A DNA stretch of 7,642 nucleotides from assembly GCA_009726075.1 (NCBI GenBank), contig WLND01000066.1:1-7642 (forward strand), in the 5' to 3' direction. Shown here one piece after another: positions 1 through 5,542 of the stretch (the stretch's first letter is position 1; each line of letters starts with the position of its first letter). Source of the stretch: Actinomycetota bacterium. Lineage in GTDB: Bacteria > Actinomycetota > Actinomycetes > S36-B12. The position numbers and the translations under genes were made by a program. Under the pieces are notes generated by a model, which had not been told where the DNA came from, ran no database searches, and saw nothing but the letters and a program-made list of their open reading frames with translations.

Positions 1-25
1 AAAGAACGGAGGGTCCCTCTGCACG

Positions 26-98
26 TAGCCCCGACGGGATTCGAACCCGCGCTACCGCCTTGAGAGGGCGGCGTGCTAGGCCACTACACAACGGGGCC
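26..98 (-). tRNA. tRNA-Glu, anticodon CUC
   Basis: A complete 73-base cloverleaf reads on the minus strand. The 7-bp acceptor stem pairs bases 98-92 (GGCCCCG) with 33-27 (CGGGGCT), closing with one G-U pair. The discriminator base is A at 26. The anticodon loop is CTCTCAA, giving CUC for the Glu codon GAG, and the T loop is TTCGAAT. No CCA end is encoded. It follows tRNA-Gln by 66 bases with no visible promoter in between, so the two are probably co-transcribed. Confidence 0.96.
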
Positions 99-103
99 GT
101 GCT

Positions 104-130
104 CATGCGAGGCAACGTGCTCCTCGCATG
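104..130 (-). repeat. Perfect 9-bp inverted repeat between the two tRNAs
   Basis: CATGCGAGG (104-112) and CCTCGCATG (122-130) are exact reverse complements with a 9-base loop. In the minus-strand transcript the hairpin ends 5 bases before the mature 5' end of tRNA-Glu. No T tract follows on either strand, so it does not look like an intrinsic terminator. A role in separating the two tRNAs (an RNase processing signal) is inference from its position. Confidence 0.6.
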
Positions 131-164
131 TCGATGCGCGATCAACGTTCGACCGTGCATCTCG

Positions 165-236
165 CTGGGGTACCAGGACTCGAACCTAGACTAACTGAAC
201 CAGAATCAGTTGGGCTGCCAATTACCCCATACCCCA
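165..236 (-). tRNA. tRNA-Gln, anticodon CUG
   Basis: A 72-base cloverleaf on the minus strand. The acceptor stem pairs 236-230 (TGGGGTA) with 172-166 (TACCCCA), all seven pairs matched, with discriminator G at 165. The anticodon stem ACTGA/TCAGT encloses loop TTCTGGT, giving CUG for the Gln codon CAG. The T arm is CTAGG-TTCGAGT-CCTGG. CCA is not encoded. It lies 60 bases beyond the gltX stop on the same strand, the order also known in mycobacteria. In organisms without glutaminyl-tRNA synthetase this tRNA is first charged with Glu by GltX and then amidated by GatCAB. Confidence 0.96.
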
Positions 237-239
237 CTT

Positions 240-273
240 GCTCCGATTGCTCGGCTGGCTCCGATTGCTCGGC
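240..273. repeat. Two exact 16-bp direct repeats upstream of tRNA-Gln
   Basis: GCTCCGATTGCTCGGC occurs at 240-255 and again at 258-273, separated by TG, giving an 18-base period. The pair fills nearly all of the space between the predicted tRNA promoter and the tRNA-Gln 5' end, so it would lie in the precursor's 5' leader. Simple tandem duplication is the likeliest origin; no function is evident. Confidence 0.75.
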
Positions 274-281
274 GAGAATGA

Positions 282-287
282 AGTATA
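282..287 (-). promoter_or_regulatory. Predicted -10 box for the tRNA-Gln/tRNA-Glu transcript
   Basis: On the minus strand 287-282 reads TATACT, a near-consensus -10 hexamer, located 9 bases after the gltX stop codon. Transcription would start near 275, about 39 bases before mature tRNA-Gln. I see no good -35 hexamer at the usual distance, so this is a moderate call. It would let the tRNAs be made independently of gltX. Confidence 0.4.
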
Positions 288-296
288 GATGACGGC

Positions 297-1811
297 TCAG
301 AGACCCGCGCGAGCCACTCCCAATCTGGCGATCGTGACGGCCTTTCCGAGGATCTCAATGGACTCGAAAAGGGGCGGTGACACGCGCCTTCCGGTCACCG
401 CCACGCGCACCGGTCCGAACGCCAACTTGGGCTTCAGGCCCAGGCCCTCGATGAGCGCCGAGCGCAGGGCCTCGTTGATCGACTCGGTATCCCACGTCTC
501 GACGGCGTCGATCGCGGCAATGGCGGCGTCGATCGTCACCGCTGAATCTGGCGTCAGCACCGCGGCAGCATCGGCCTCGTCCATCTCGAATCTTTCGTTT
601 GGCACCAACAGGAATGCGAGCATCGAGACCGAGGATCCCAGGGTCTCCATGCGCTCCTGGACCAACGGAACGCCAGCTCGCAGGACCTGCTGCTGTTCCA
701 GCGTCGGCGGGTTGGTGACGACGCCGGCGTCAGCAAGGAAGGGCACGATGCGATCGATGAGGTCCTCCGGGCTGAGCGCGCGAATCCAGTCGCCGTTGAT
801 CGCCGTGCATTTCTTCAGGTCGAACCGCGCAGGATTGGGATTCACACGGGACAGGGTGAAGTGCTCGGACATCAACTCCTTGCCGAAGAACTCCTGGTCG
901 TCGCCCATCGACCAGCCGAGCAGTGCGAGGTAGTTGAGCAGGGCCTCCGGAAGGTAGCCGGTGTCGCGGTACATCTGCAGGGCTGACTCGGGATCGCGCT
1001 TGGAGAGCTTGCGGTTTCCCTCGCCCATGACGTACGGCAGGTGGCCGAACCTCGGCGTGGTGCCGTCGCTCACTCCAATGGCCGCCAGGGCCTCGTAGAG
1101 GGCCAGTTGGCGCGGTGTTGACGACAGGAGGTCCTCACCACGAAGCACGTGCGTAATCCGCATCAGTGCGTCGTCGACCGGATTCACCAGGGTGTACAGG
1201 GGCTCGCCGTTTCCGCGCACGAGGACGTAGTCCGGAACGTGGTCCTTGCCAAAGGTGATGTCGCCGCGAACGAGGTCGTCCCAGGTGAAATCTCGATCCG
1301 GCATCCTGAAACGCAGGACCGGCACCCGACCCTCGGCAACGTACGCAGCGACCTGCGACTCGGTCAGGTTGCGGCACTGGCCGTCGTAGCCGGGCGTGCG
1401 ACTCTCGGCCTTCGCCAGCTCGCGTCGCGCCTCGAGTTCGTCCTGCGAGCAGAAGCACTGGTACGCATAGCCCGCCACTCGCAGCCGCTCCGCAACATCG
1501 GCGTAGATATCGAGGCGCTGTGATTGGCGGTAGGGGCCATGGGGGCCGCCGACCTCCGGGCCCTCGTCCCACGTCAGGCCCAGCCAGCGCAGCGCCTCAA
1601 GCAGCGCCGAGTACGAATCCTCGCTATCGCGGGCCGAGTCAGTGTCCTCGATCCGGAAGACGAATGTGCCGCCCGTGTGACGTGCGTAGGCCCAGTTGAA
1701 CAGCGCCGTGCGGATCATGCCGACATGCGGGTTGCCGGTCGGCGATGGGCAGAACCGCACCCGGACTCGCTCGGCTCCGGCCGAGGCGTCAACGACAGCA
1801 GCGTCAGTCAC
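297..1811 (-). CDS. gltX: Glutamyl-tRNA synthetase (GluRS)
   Basis: Class I aminoacyl-tRNA synthetase that ligates glutamate to tRNA-Glu in the cytoplasm. In lineages lacking GlnRS it also makes Glu-tRNA-Gln, the substrate of the GatCAB amidotransferase. Visible signatures, numbered from the GTG start: the HIGH-type motif in PSPTGNPHVG (residues 22-31), a Cys-rich insertion (C119, C121, C146) resembling the GluRS zinc-binding region, ITHVLRGEDLL (219-229), and the KMSKS-type loop KLSKRD (268-273). The C-terminal anticodon-binding part is full length; 504 residues is normal for bacterial GluRS. The start is ambiguous. GTG at 1811 has GGTGG six bases upstream; an in-frame TTG at 1817 (506 residues) has GAGGA nine bases upstream. 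Either start overlaps the stop of the upstream hydrolase-family gene (8 or 14 bases), indicating translational coupling. Confidence 0.96.
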   Translation of the reverse strand: MTDAAVVDASAGAERVRVRFCPSPTGNPHVGMIRTALFNWAYARHTGGTFVFRIEDTDSARDSEDSYSALLEALRWLGLTWDEGPEVGGPHGPYRQSQRLDIYADVAERLRVAGYAYQCFCSQDELEARRELAKAESRTPGYDGQCRNLTESQVAAYVAEGRVPVLRFRMPDRDFTWDDLVRGDITFGKDHVPDYVLVRGNGEPLYTLVNPVDDALMRITHVLRGEDLLSSTPRQLALYEALAAIGVSDGTTPRFGHLPYVMGEGNRKLSKRDPESALQMYRDTGYLPEALLNYLALLGWSMGDDQEFFGKELMSEHFTLSRVNPNPARFDLKKCTAINGDWIRALSPEDLIDRIVPFLADAGVVTNPPTLEQQQVLRAGVPLVQERMETLGSSVSMLAFLLVPNERFEMDEADAAAVLTPDSAVTIDAAIAAIDAVETWDTESINEALRSALIEGLGLKPKLAFGPVRVAVTGRRVSPPLFESIEILGKAVTIARLGVARAGL

Positions 1812-2595
1812 GGTCAACCACCGGATTCCTCAACGACCCAATACCCTCAATCGACACCGTTACCTCATCTCCTGCACTGATGGGACCAACCCCTGCGGGG
1901 GTACCGGTCAAGATCACATCGCCCGGAAGGAGCGTCATGACAGAACTGATCCACGAGACCAACTCGACGACGTCGAACACCATGTCGCCGGTCGATCCGC
2001 TCTGGCGCACTTCGCCGTTGACCCGGCACTCGATCGCGGCGTTGTCTGCCTCGAGATCGGTGACGATCCAGGGACCGAGGGGGCAGAAGGAGTCGAATCC
2101 CTTTGCCCTCCCCCATTGACCGTCGGTCTTCTGCAGGTCGCGCGCGGTGACGTCATTCGCGCAGGTGTATCCGAGCACGACCTCGGGCACCCGCTCCGGC
2201 GGCACGTCGCGGCACAGCCGTCCGATGACGATGGCCAGCTCGGCCTCGTGCTCCACCTGCTCAGACTGCCAGGGCAACGTTATGGGCTCACCCGGACCGA
2301 CCACCGACGTACTGGGCTTGAGGAAGATCATCGGCGCCACCGGCACCTCGCCGCCCATCTCCTTTGCGTGGGCTGCGTAGTTGCGTCCGACAGCGATCAC
2401 CTTGCTCGGAAGGACAGGCGCGACGAAACGCACGTCGGCCGCCTTGAGGATGCGCCCCTCGGGCGACAACTCCCCGTAGGGGTGGCCCTCGAGGAGCGCG
2501 ACGAGGGTGCCCTCGCCGATCTCCCCGGTATCCGTGAGGCCTTCGATCAGGCCGAAGAACAGTTCGTCATCAACGGAAACTCGACAGATTCGCAC
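1804..2595 (-). CDS. Fumarylacetoacetate hydrolase (FAH) family protein
   Basis: A 263-residue protein of the FAH/HpcE fold, whose members are metal-dependent hydrolases, isomerases or decarboxylases acting on 2-oxo acid C-C bonds or enols. Visible family blocks: VGRNYAAHAKEMG (69-81), PMIFLKPSTSVVGPG (88-102), HEAELAIVIG (116-125) with the paired acidic metal ligands, CANDVTARDLQ (145-155), and LLPGDVILTGTPAGVG (222-237). Length is usual for single-domain members. The substrate cannot be read from the sequence. In Mycobacterium tuberculosis a homologue (Rv2993c) also sits directly upstream of the GluRS gene, so the pairing is conserved without a known reason; oxaloacetate or acylpyruvate housekeeping is possible. 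The start is GTG at 2595, with no free ribosome binding site because the bases before it form a hairpin. Its 3' end overlaps gltX. Confidence 0.9.
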   Translation of the reverse strand: MRICRVSVDDELFFGLIEGLTDTGEIGEGTLVALLEGHPYGELSPEGRILKAADVRFVAPVLPSKVIAVGRNYAAHAKEMGGEVPVAPMIFLKPSTSVVGPGEPITLPWQSEQVEHEAELAIVIGRLCRDVPPERVPEVVLGYTCANDVTARDLQKTDGQWGRAKGFDSFCPLGPWIVTDLEADNAAIECRVNGEVRQSGSTGDMVFDVVELVSWISSVMTLLPGDVILTGTPAGVGPISAGDEVTVSIEGIGSLRNPVVDRD

Positions 2596-2619
2596 CTCGG
2601 GAGCCTATCGACTCCCGAG
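2596..2619 (-). promoter_or_regulatory. Hairpin and possible leaderless -10 box before the FAH-family gene
   Basis: CTCGGGAG (2596-2603) and CTCCCGAG (2612-2619) form a perfect 8-bp stem with an 8-base loop, filling most of the 26-base gap after the cimA stop and ending at the base before the GTG start. On the minus strand 2607-2602 reads TAGGCT, which fits TAnnnT and stands six bases before GTG, the spacing of a leaderless promoter. I see no -35 box. Either a small promoter for the hydrolase-family and gltX genes or an mRNA hairpin over the start is possible. Confidence 0.4.
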
Positions 2620-2621
2620 CG

Positions 2622-4214
2622 CTACTCCGTCGCCTCGCCCGATCGGGCATTGCGCAGCAGGCCGAACGTCACGGCATCCTCGAGCGCGCGCCAGGAGGCA
2701 GCGATCACGTTCTCGTGGACGCCGACCGTGGACCACTCGGCCCGGCCATCGCTGGTGCCGACGAGAACCCGGGTGACAGCCCCGGTGCCCGATGCGCCCT
2801 CGAGGATTCGGACCTTGTAGTCGATGAGCCGAAGCGTCGCCAGCTCGGGATAGATCTGAATCATCGCAGCGCGCAGGGCCTTGTCCAGCGCATTGACCGG
2901 GCCATTGCCCTCTGCGGTCGAGATGATGCGATCACCGCCGGCGTGCACCTTGACGGTCGCCTCGCTCTTCACCTGGCCGTCGGGCAACTGCTCGACGATC
3001 GTCCGCCACGATTCGACCTCGAACGCCCGGACGACGCCGGCCTCGGACGCAAGGAGGAGCTCGAACGACGCGTCAGCGGCCTCGAAGGTCCAGCCCTGCG
3101 ATTCGAGCGACTTGACCTGCTCCACGACCCTCGTGAGGAGCGCGGGATCGTCCGAGAGGTCGTAGCCCAGTTCGCGGCCCTTGAGCTCCACCGAAGCGCG
3201 TCCGGCCATCTCCGTGATGAGCACGCGCTGGTCACCCCCGACGACGGCGGGATCAATGTGGTTGTAGAGCTCGGCATTGACCTTGAGGGCGCTCGCATGG
3301 AGCCCGGCCTTGTGAGCGAACGAGGACACCCCCGCATACGCCTGATGGGTATCTGGGGCGATGTTCGCGATCTCAGCAATCGCATGGGAGACACGAACGG
3401 TCTCGCGCAGATTGCCCGGGGGCAGGCACTCGATCCCCAGCTTGAGCTCGAGGTTCGCGACGACCGGGAACAGGTCGGCATTACCGGTGCGCTCGCCGTA
3501 GCCGTTGGCGGTGCACTGCACGTGCGTAACGCCCGCCTCGACCGCGGAAATGGTGTTCGCAATCGCGCACGATGTGTCGTTCTGGCAGTGGATGCCCAGG
3601 CGCACACCCGACCGCTCCCTGACATCGGAGACAATCGCGCCTATTCCACTCGGGAGCATGCCGCCGTTGGTGTCGCACAGGACCCCAACACTCGCGCCAG
3701 CCTCGAATGATGCGACGAGCAGCCTGACCCCGTAGTCCGGGTCATGCTTGTAGCCGTCGAAGAAATGCTCCATGTCGACGAACACCCGGCGGCCCTCGCC
3801 GACGAGAAAGCGCACGGTGTCGCTCACCATCGCCGCGTTCTCGTCCAGGGTGGTCTTCAGGGCCTCGAAGACATGCCGCACATCGGACTTCGCAACGATC
3901 GTGATGACCGGTGCCTGCGAGTCGAGGAGGGCCCGCACCTGGGGATCATCCTGAACATTGACTCCGGCCTTGCGCGTCGCCCCGAAGGCAACGAGCTGAG
4001 CGTTGCGCAACGTGAGTTCGTCCTGTGCTCGCTGGAAGAATTCCGTGTCCTTCGGCATGGCACCCGGCCAGCCGCCCTCGATGAAGCCCACGCCGTAATC
4101 GTCCAGCAGGCGCGCTACCGCGAGCTTGTCGTGAACGGAAAATGAGATGCCCTCGCGCTGGGCCCCATCGCGCAGGGTGGTGTCGAAGACGTGGAATGCA
4201 TCTGGGCGGGTCAT
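2622..4214 (-). CDS. cimA: Citramalate synthase
   Basis: Condenses pyruvate with acetyl-CoA to citramalate, which leads to 2-oxobutyrate and isoleucine without threonine deaminase. From the ATG at 4214 the protein has 530 residues: an HMGL-like TIM barrel opening with FDTTLRDGAQREG (10-22), IEGGWPGAMPKDTEFF (45-60, typical of the CimA branch rather than LeuA), the metal motif region HCQND (209-213), QCTANGYGERTGN (233-245), and a LeuA-type C-terminal regulatory domain from about 375. The start is set by AGGAG at 4228-4224, nine bases upstream; a longer frame to 4259 would run through the palindrome and lacks such a site. Oddity: the second His of the usual HxH metal motif is Gln211. A homologous acyltransferase is possible, but IEGGWPG and the leuB/ilvE context favour CimA. 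Regulation is probably by the attenuator upstream. Confidence 0.92.
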   Translation of the reverse strand: MTRPDAFHVFDTTLRDGAQREGISFSVHDKLAVARLLDDYGVGFIEGGWPGAMPKDTEFFQRAQDELTLRNAQLVAFGATRKAGVNVQDDPQVRALLDSQAPVITIVAKSDVRHVFEALKTTLDENAAMVSDTVRFLVGEGRRVFVDMEHFFDGYKHDPDYGVRLLVASFEAGASVGVLCDTNGGMLPSGIGAIVSDVRERSGVRLGIHCQNDTSCAIANTISAVEAGVTHVQCTANGYGERTGNADLFPVVANLELKLGIECLPPGNLRETVRVSHAIAEIANIAPDTHQAYAGVSSFAHKAGLHASALKVNAELYNHIDPAVVGGDQRVLITEMAGRASVELKGRELGYDLSDDPALLTRVVEQVKSLESQGWTFEAADASFELLLASEAGVVRAFEVESWRTIVEQLPDGQVKSEATVKVHAGGDRIISTAEGNGPVNALDKALRAAMIQIYPELATLRLIDYKVRILEGASGTGAVTRVLVGTSDGRAEWSTVGVHENVIAASWRALEDAVTFGLLRNARSGEATE

Positions 4215-4223
4215 AGCGGACTT

Positions 4224-4228
4224 CTCCT
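4224..4228 (-). promoter_or_regulatory. Ribosome binding site of cimA
   Basis: AGGAG on the minus strand at 4228-4224, nine bases before the ATG at 4214. It decides the cimA start: the longer in-frame option at 4259 lies inside a palindrome and has no comparable site. Confidence 0.75.
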
Positions 4229-4235
4229 GCCGTGC

Positions 4236-4259
4236 TTGGCTGCACCACCGTGCAGCCAA
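4236..4259. repeat. Perfect 10-bp palindrome in the cimA leader
   Basis: TTGGCTGCAC (4236-4245) and GTGCAGCCAA (4250-4259) are exact reverse complements around a 4-base centre. It lies between the T tract of the upstream terminator and the cimA ribosome binding site. As RNA it is a very stable hairpin; as DNA it has the form of an operator for a dimeric regulator. No T run follows it, so it is not a second intrinsic terminator. Confidence 0.7.
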
Positions 4260-4260
4260 T

Positions 4261-4289
4261 GAAAAAGCCCCCCGCGGGTGCGAAGGGCT
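4261..4289 (-). terminator. Intrinsic terminator/attenuator ahead of cimA
   Basis: On the minus strand bases 4289-4266 fold into a 10-bp stem (AGCCCTTCGC against GCGGGGGGCT, with two G-U pairs) with an ACCC loop. The stem runs straight into TTTTT (4266-4262, the first T also closing the stem). This is the best intrinsic terminator in the window. It lies after a short Ile-rich reading frame and 47 bases before the cimA start, the layout of a transcription attenuator. It might alternatively just end the leuB-ilvE message. Confidence 0.75.
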
Positions 4290-4290
4290 G

Positions 4291-4312
4291 CGCGTCGACG
4301 AACGTCGGCGCG
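4291..4312 (-). other. Leader hairpin directly after the leader-peptide stop codon
   Basis: CGCGCCGAC (4312-4304) pairs with GTCGACGCG (4299-4291) around a GTTC loop, with eight of nine positions paired and one C-A mismatch. It begins at the base after the TAG of the leader peptide and ends one base before the terminator stem. A ribosome on the stop codon would cover its left arm, and one stalled on the Ile codons would leave most of it free. It is the candidate switch element of the attenuator, although I could not define a convincing antiterminator by eye. Confidence 0.55.
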
Positions 4313-4342
4313 CTAGGAAATAATGATGGTTGTGTGATGCAC
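4313..4342 (-). CDS. Putative cimA leader peptide, Thr- and Ile-rich (MHHTTIIIS)
   Basis: A 9-codon frame starting GTG at 4342 and ending TAG at 4313. It encodes M-H-H-T-T-I-I-I-S, with the Ile codons ATC, ATT, ATT in a row after two Thr codons. Such runs are the mark of amino-acid-sensing leader peptides (thr, ilv and leu operons). Isoleucine is the end product of the CimA route, and threonine is the precursor of the competing route, so both sensed residues make sense. A hairpin and a T-tracted terminator follow immediately. It starts nine bases after the ilvE stop and in the same frame. It has only a weak upstream AGG, but a -10-like box six bases before GTG suggests leaderless translation. 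No homologue was checked. Confidence 0.6.
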   Translation of the reverse strand: MHHTTIIIS

Positions 4343-4348
4343 AAGCTC

Positions 4349-4357
4349 AACCTAGCA
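4349..4357 (-). promoter_or_regulatory. Candidate extended -10 promoter for cimA leader, inside the ilvE end
   Basis: On the minus strand 4357-4349 reads TGCTAGGTT, matching the extended -10 pattern TGnTAnnnT. The hexamer TAGGTT contains the ilvE stop codon TAG. Six bases (4348-4343) separate it from the leader-peptide GTG, so transcription could start on that G and give a leaderless message. No -35 consensus is seen at 16-18 bases, which is tolerable for an extended -10 box. If real, cimA has its own start as well as readthrough from leuB-ilvE. Confidence 0.4.
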
Positions 4358-5476
4358 GATTGCGTGCATCCAGTTGTGGCGATCGGCAACCGCCCCGGTC
4401 TGGATATCCAGAAGTGCCTGACGCAGCTGCATGGTGACCGGACCCGATTGCCCGCCCGCGACCTCCCAGGCGCCGCTCGTCCGCGATTTGACGTTCCCGA
4501 CCGGCGTGATCACTGCCGCGGTGCCGCATGCGAACACCTCGGTGATCTCCCCTGATGCGCATCCCGCGCGCCACTCGTCGACACTGAGCTGGCCCTCCTC
4601 GGCGAGAATGCCCAGATCTGCCGCGACGGTGAGGAGCGAATCTCGCGTGATGCCAGGGAGCAATGATCCCGTGAGCCTCGGGGTCATGATGCGCGCTGAG
4701 TCACCGGAGCCGTACACGAAGTACAGGTTCATGCCCCCCATCTCCTCGATCAGCCGCCGCTCGATTGCGTCGAGCCAGACGACCTGATCGCAGCCGTGCA
4801 GTGCCGCTTCGGCCTGGGCCAGGAGCGACGCCGCATAGTTGCCTGCGCACTTGGCCTCACCAGTGCCTCCGGGTGCCGCGCGCACGTAGTCGTCAGACAG
4901 CCACACCGACACCGGCTTGACCCCCTGCGGGAAGTACGCACCCGCAGGAGAGGCAATGAGCAGGTACTCGTAGGCATTGGCGGGTCGGACGCCGAGGCCG
5001 ATCTCGGTGGAGATCATGAACGGACGAAGGTACAGGGATTTCTCCTGGCCCTCCGGAACCCACGCGGAGTCCTGGCGCACGAGTGCCTCTATCGACCCGA
5101 GGAACAGCTCCTCGGGCAGCTCGGCCATCGCCAGCCGGCGGGCCGATGAGGCGAAACGCGATGCGTTCCGAAGGGGCCTGAAGGTCTTCACCATGCCATC
5201 GGCGTGCCGGTAGGCCTTGAGCCCCTCGAAGATCGCCTGCCCGTAGTGCATGAAGTTCGTCGCCGGATCGAGGACGAGCGGGCCGTACGGCACCACCTGC
5301 GCGTCGTGCCATCCGCCGTCGACGGTCCACTTCGCCCGAAACATGTGGTCGGTGAAATAGCGGCCGAAGCCCGGATCGGCGAGGATCTCGGCACGGCGCT
5401 CGGCGCTCGTCGGCGTCGTGGTTGCCGTGACCTCGATGGGCCACAGGGCCGCACCTTCCGAAGCGTTCGCGCTCAT
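4352..5476 (-). CDS. ilvE: Branched-chain amino acid aminotransferase
   Basis: PLP enzyme of fold type IV that catalyses the last step of Leu, Ile and Val synthesis, exchanging amino groups between glutamate and the branched-chain 2-oxo acids in the cytoplasm. Numbered from the ATG at 5476 (374 residues): FEGLKAYRH (83-91), YLRPFMISTE near 149-158, the PLP-binding Lys209 in GEAKCAGNYAAS, EEMGGMN (244-250), and the C-terminal cofactor-phosphate region EVFACGTAAVITPV (313-326). Length and motifs fit the larger actinobacterial IlvE type. GAGGGAG at 5489-5483, six bases upstream, supports this start over an in-frame GTG at 5503. It follows leuB by 66 bases and is probably co-transcribed with it. 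A -10-like TACCGT lies at 5509-5504 but has no -35 partner. Its stop codon is shared with a candidate promoter for the cimA leader. Confidence 0.95.
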   Translation of the reverse strand: MSANASEGAALWPIEVTATTTPTSAERRAEILADPGFGRYFTDHMFRAKWTVDGGWHDAQVVPYGPLVLDPATNFMHYGQAIFEGLKAYRHADGMVKTFRPLRNASRFASSARRLAMAELPEELFLGSIEALVRQDSAWVPEGQEKSLYLRPFMISTEIGLGVRPANAYEYLLIASPAGAYFPQGVKPVSVWLSDDYVRAAPGGTGEAKCAGNYAASLLAQAEAALHGCDQVVWLDAIERRLIEEMGGMNLYFVYGSGDSARIMTPRLTGSLLPGITRDSLLTVAADLGILAEEGQLSVDEWRAGCASGEITEVFACGTAAVITPVGNVKSRTSGAWEVAGGQSGPVTMQLRQALLDIQTGAVADRHNWMHAIC

Positions 5477-5542
5477 GTCTGGCTCCCTCAAGTCGATGTG
5501 CACACGGTAGTGAAGGGTGGATGCAGCGAGCGATGCGCAGGG

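Noticed and set aside
1..20. Possible intrinsic terminator after tRNA-Glu
   Set aside because: On the minus strand GAGG/CCTC with a 3-base loop is followed by a T-rich stretch, but the stem is only 4 bp and the window ends there, so it cannot be judged.
1696..2820. Open frame of 374 codons on the plus strand
   Set aside because: Antisense to gltX, the FAH-family gene and cimA, which are all well supported; no family resemblance and no ribosome binding site of note.
2715..3710. Open frame of 331 codons on the plus strand
   Set aside because: Lies fully opposite cimA, with composition typical of a complementary-frame artefact.
4215..4259. N-terminal extension of cimA to an ATG-like start at 4259
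   Set aside because: The 15 extra residues are encoded by the palindrome and ribosome binding site region and resemble nothing in the family; AGGAG is well placed for the ATG at 4214.
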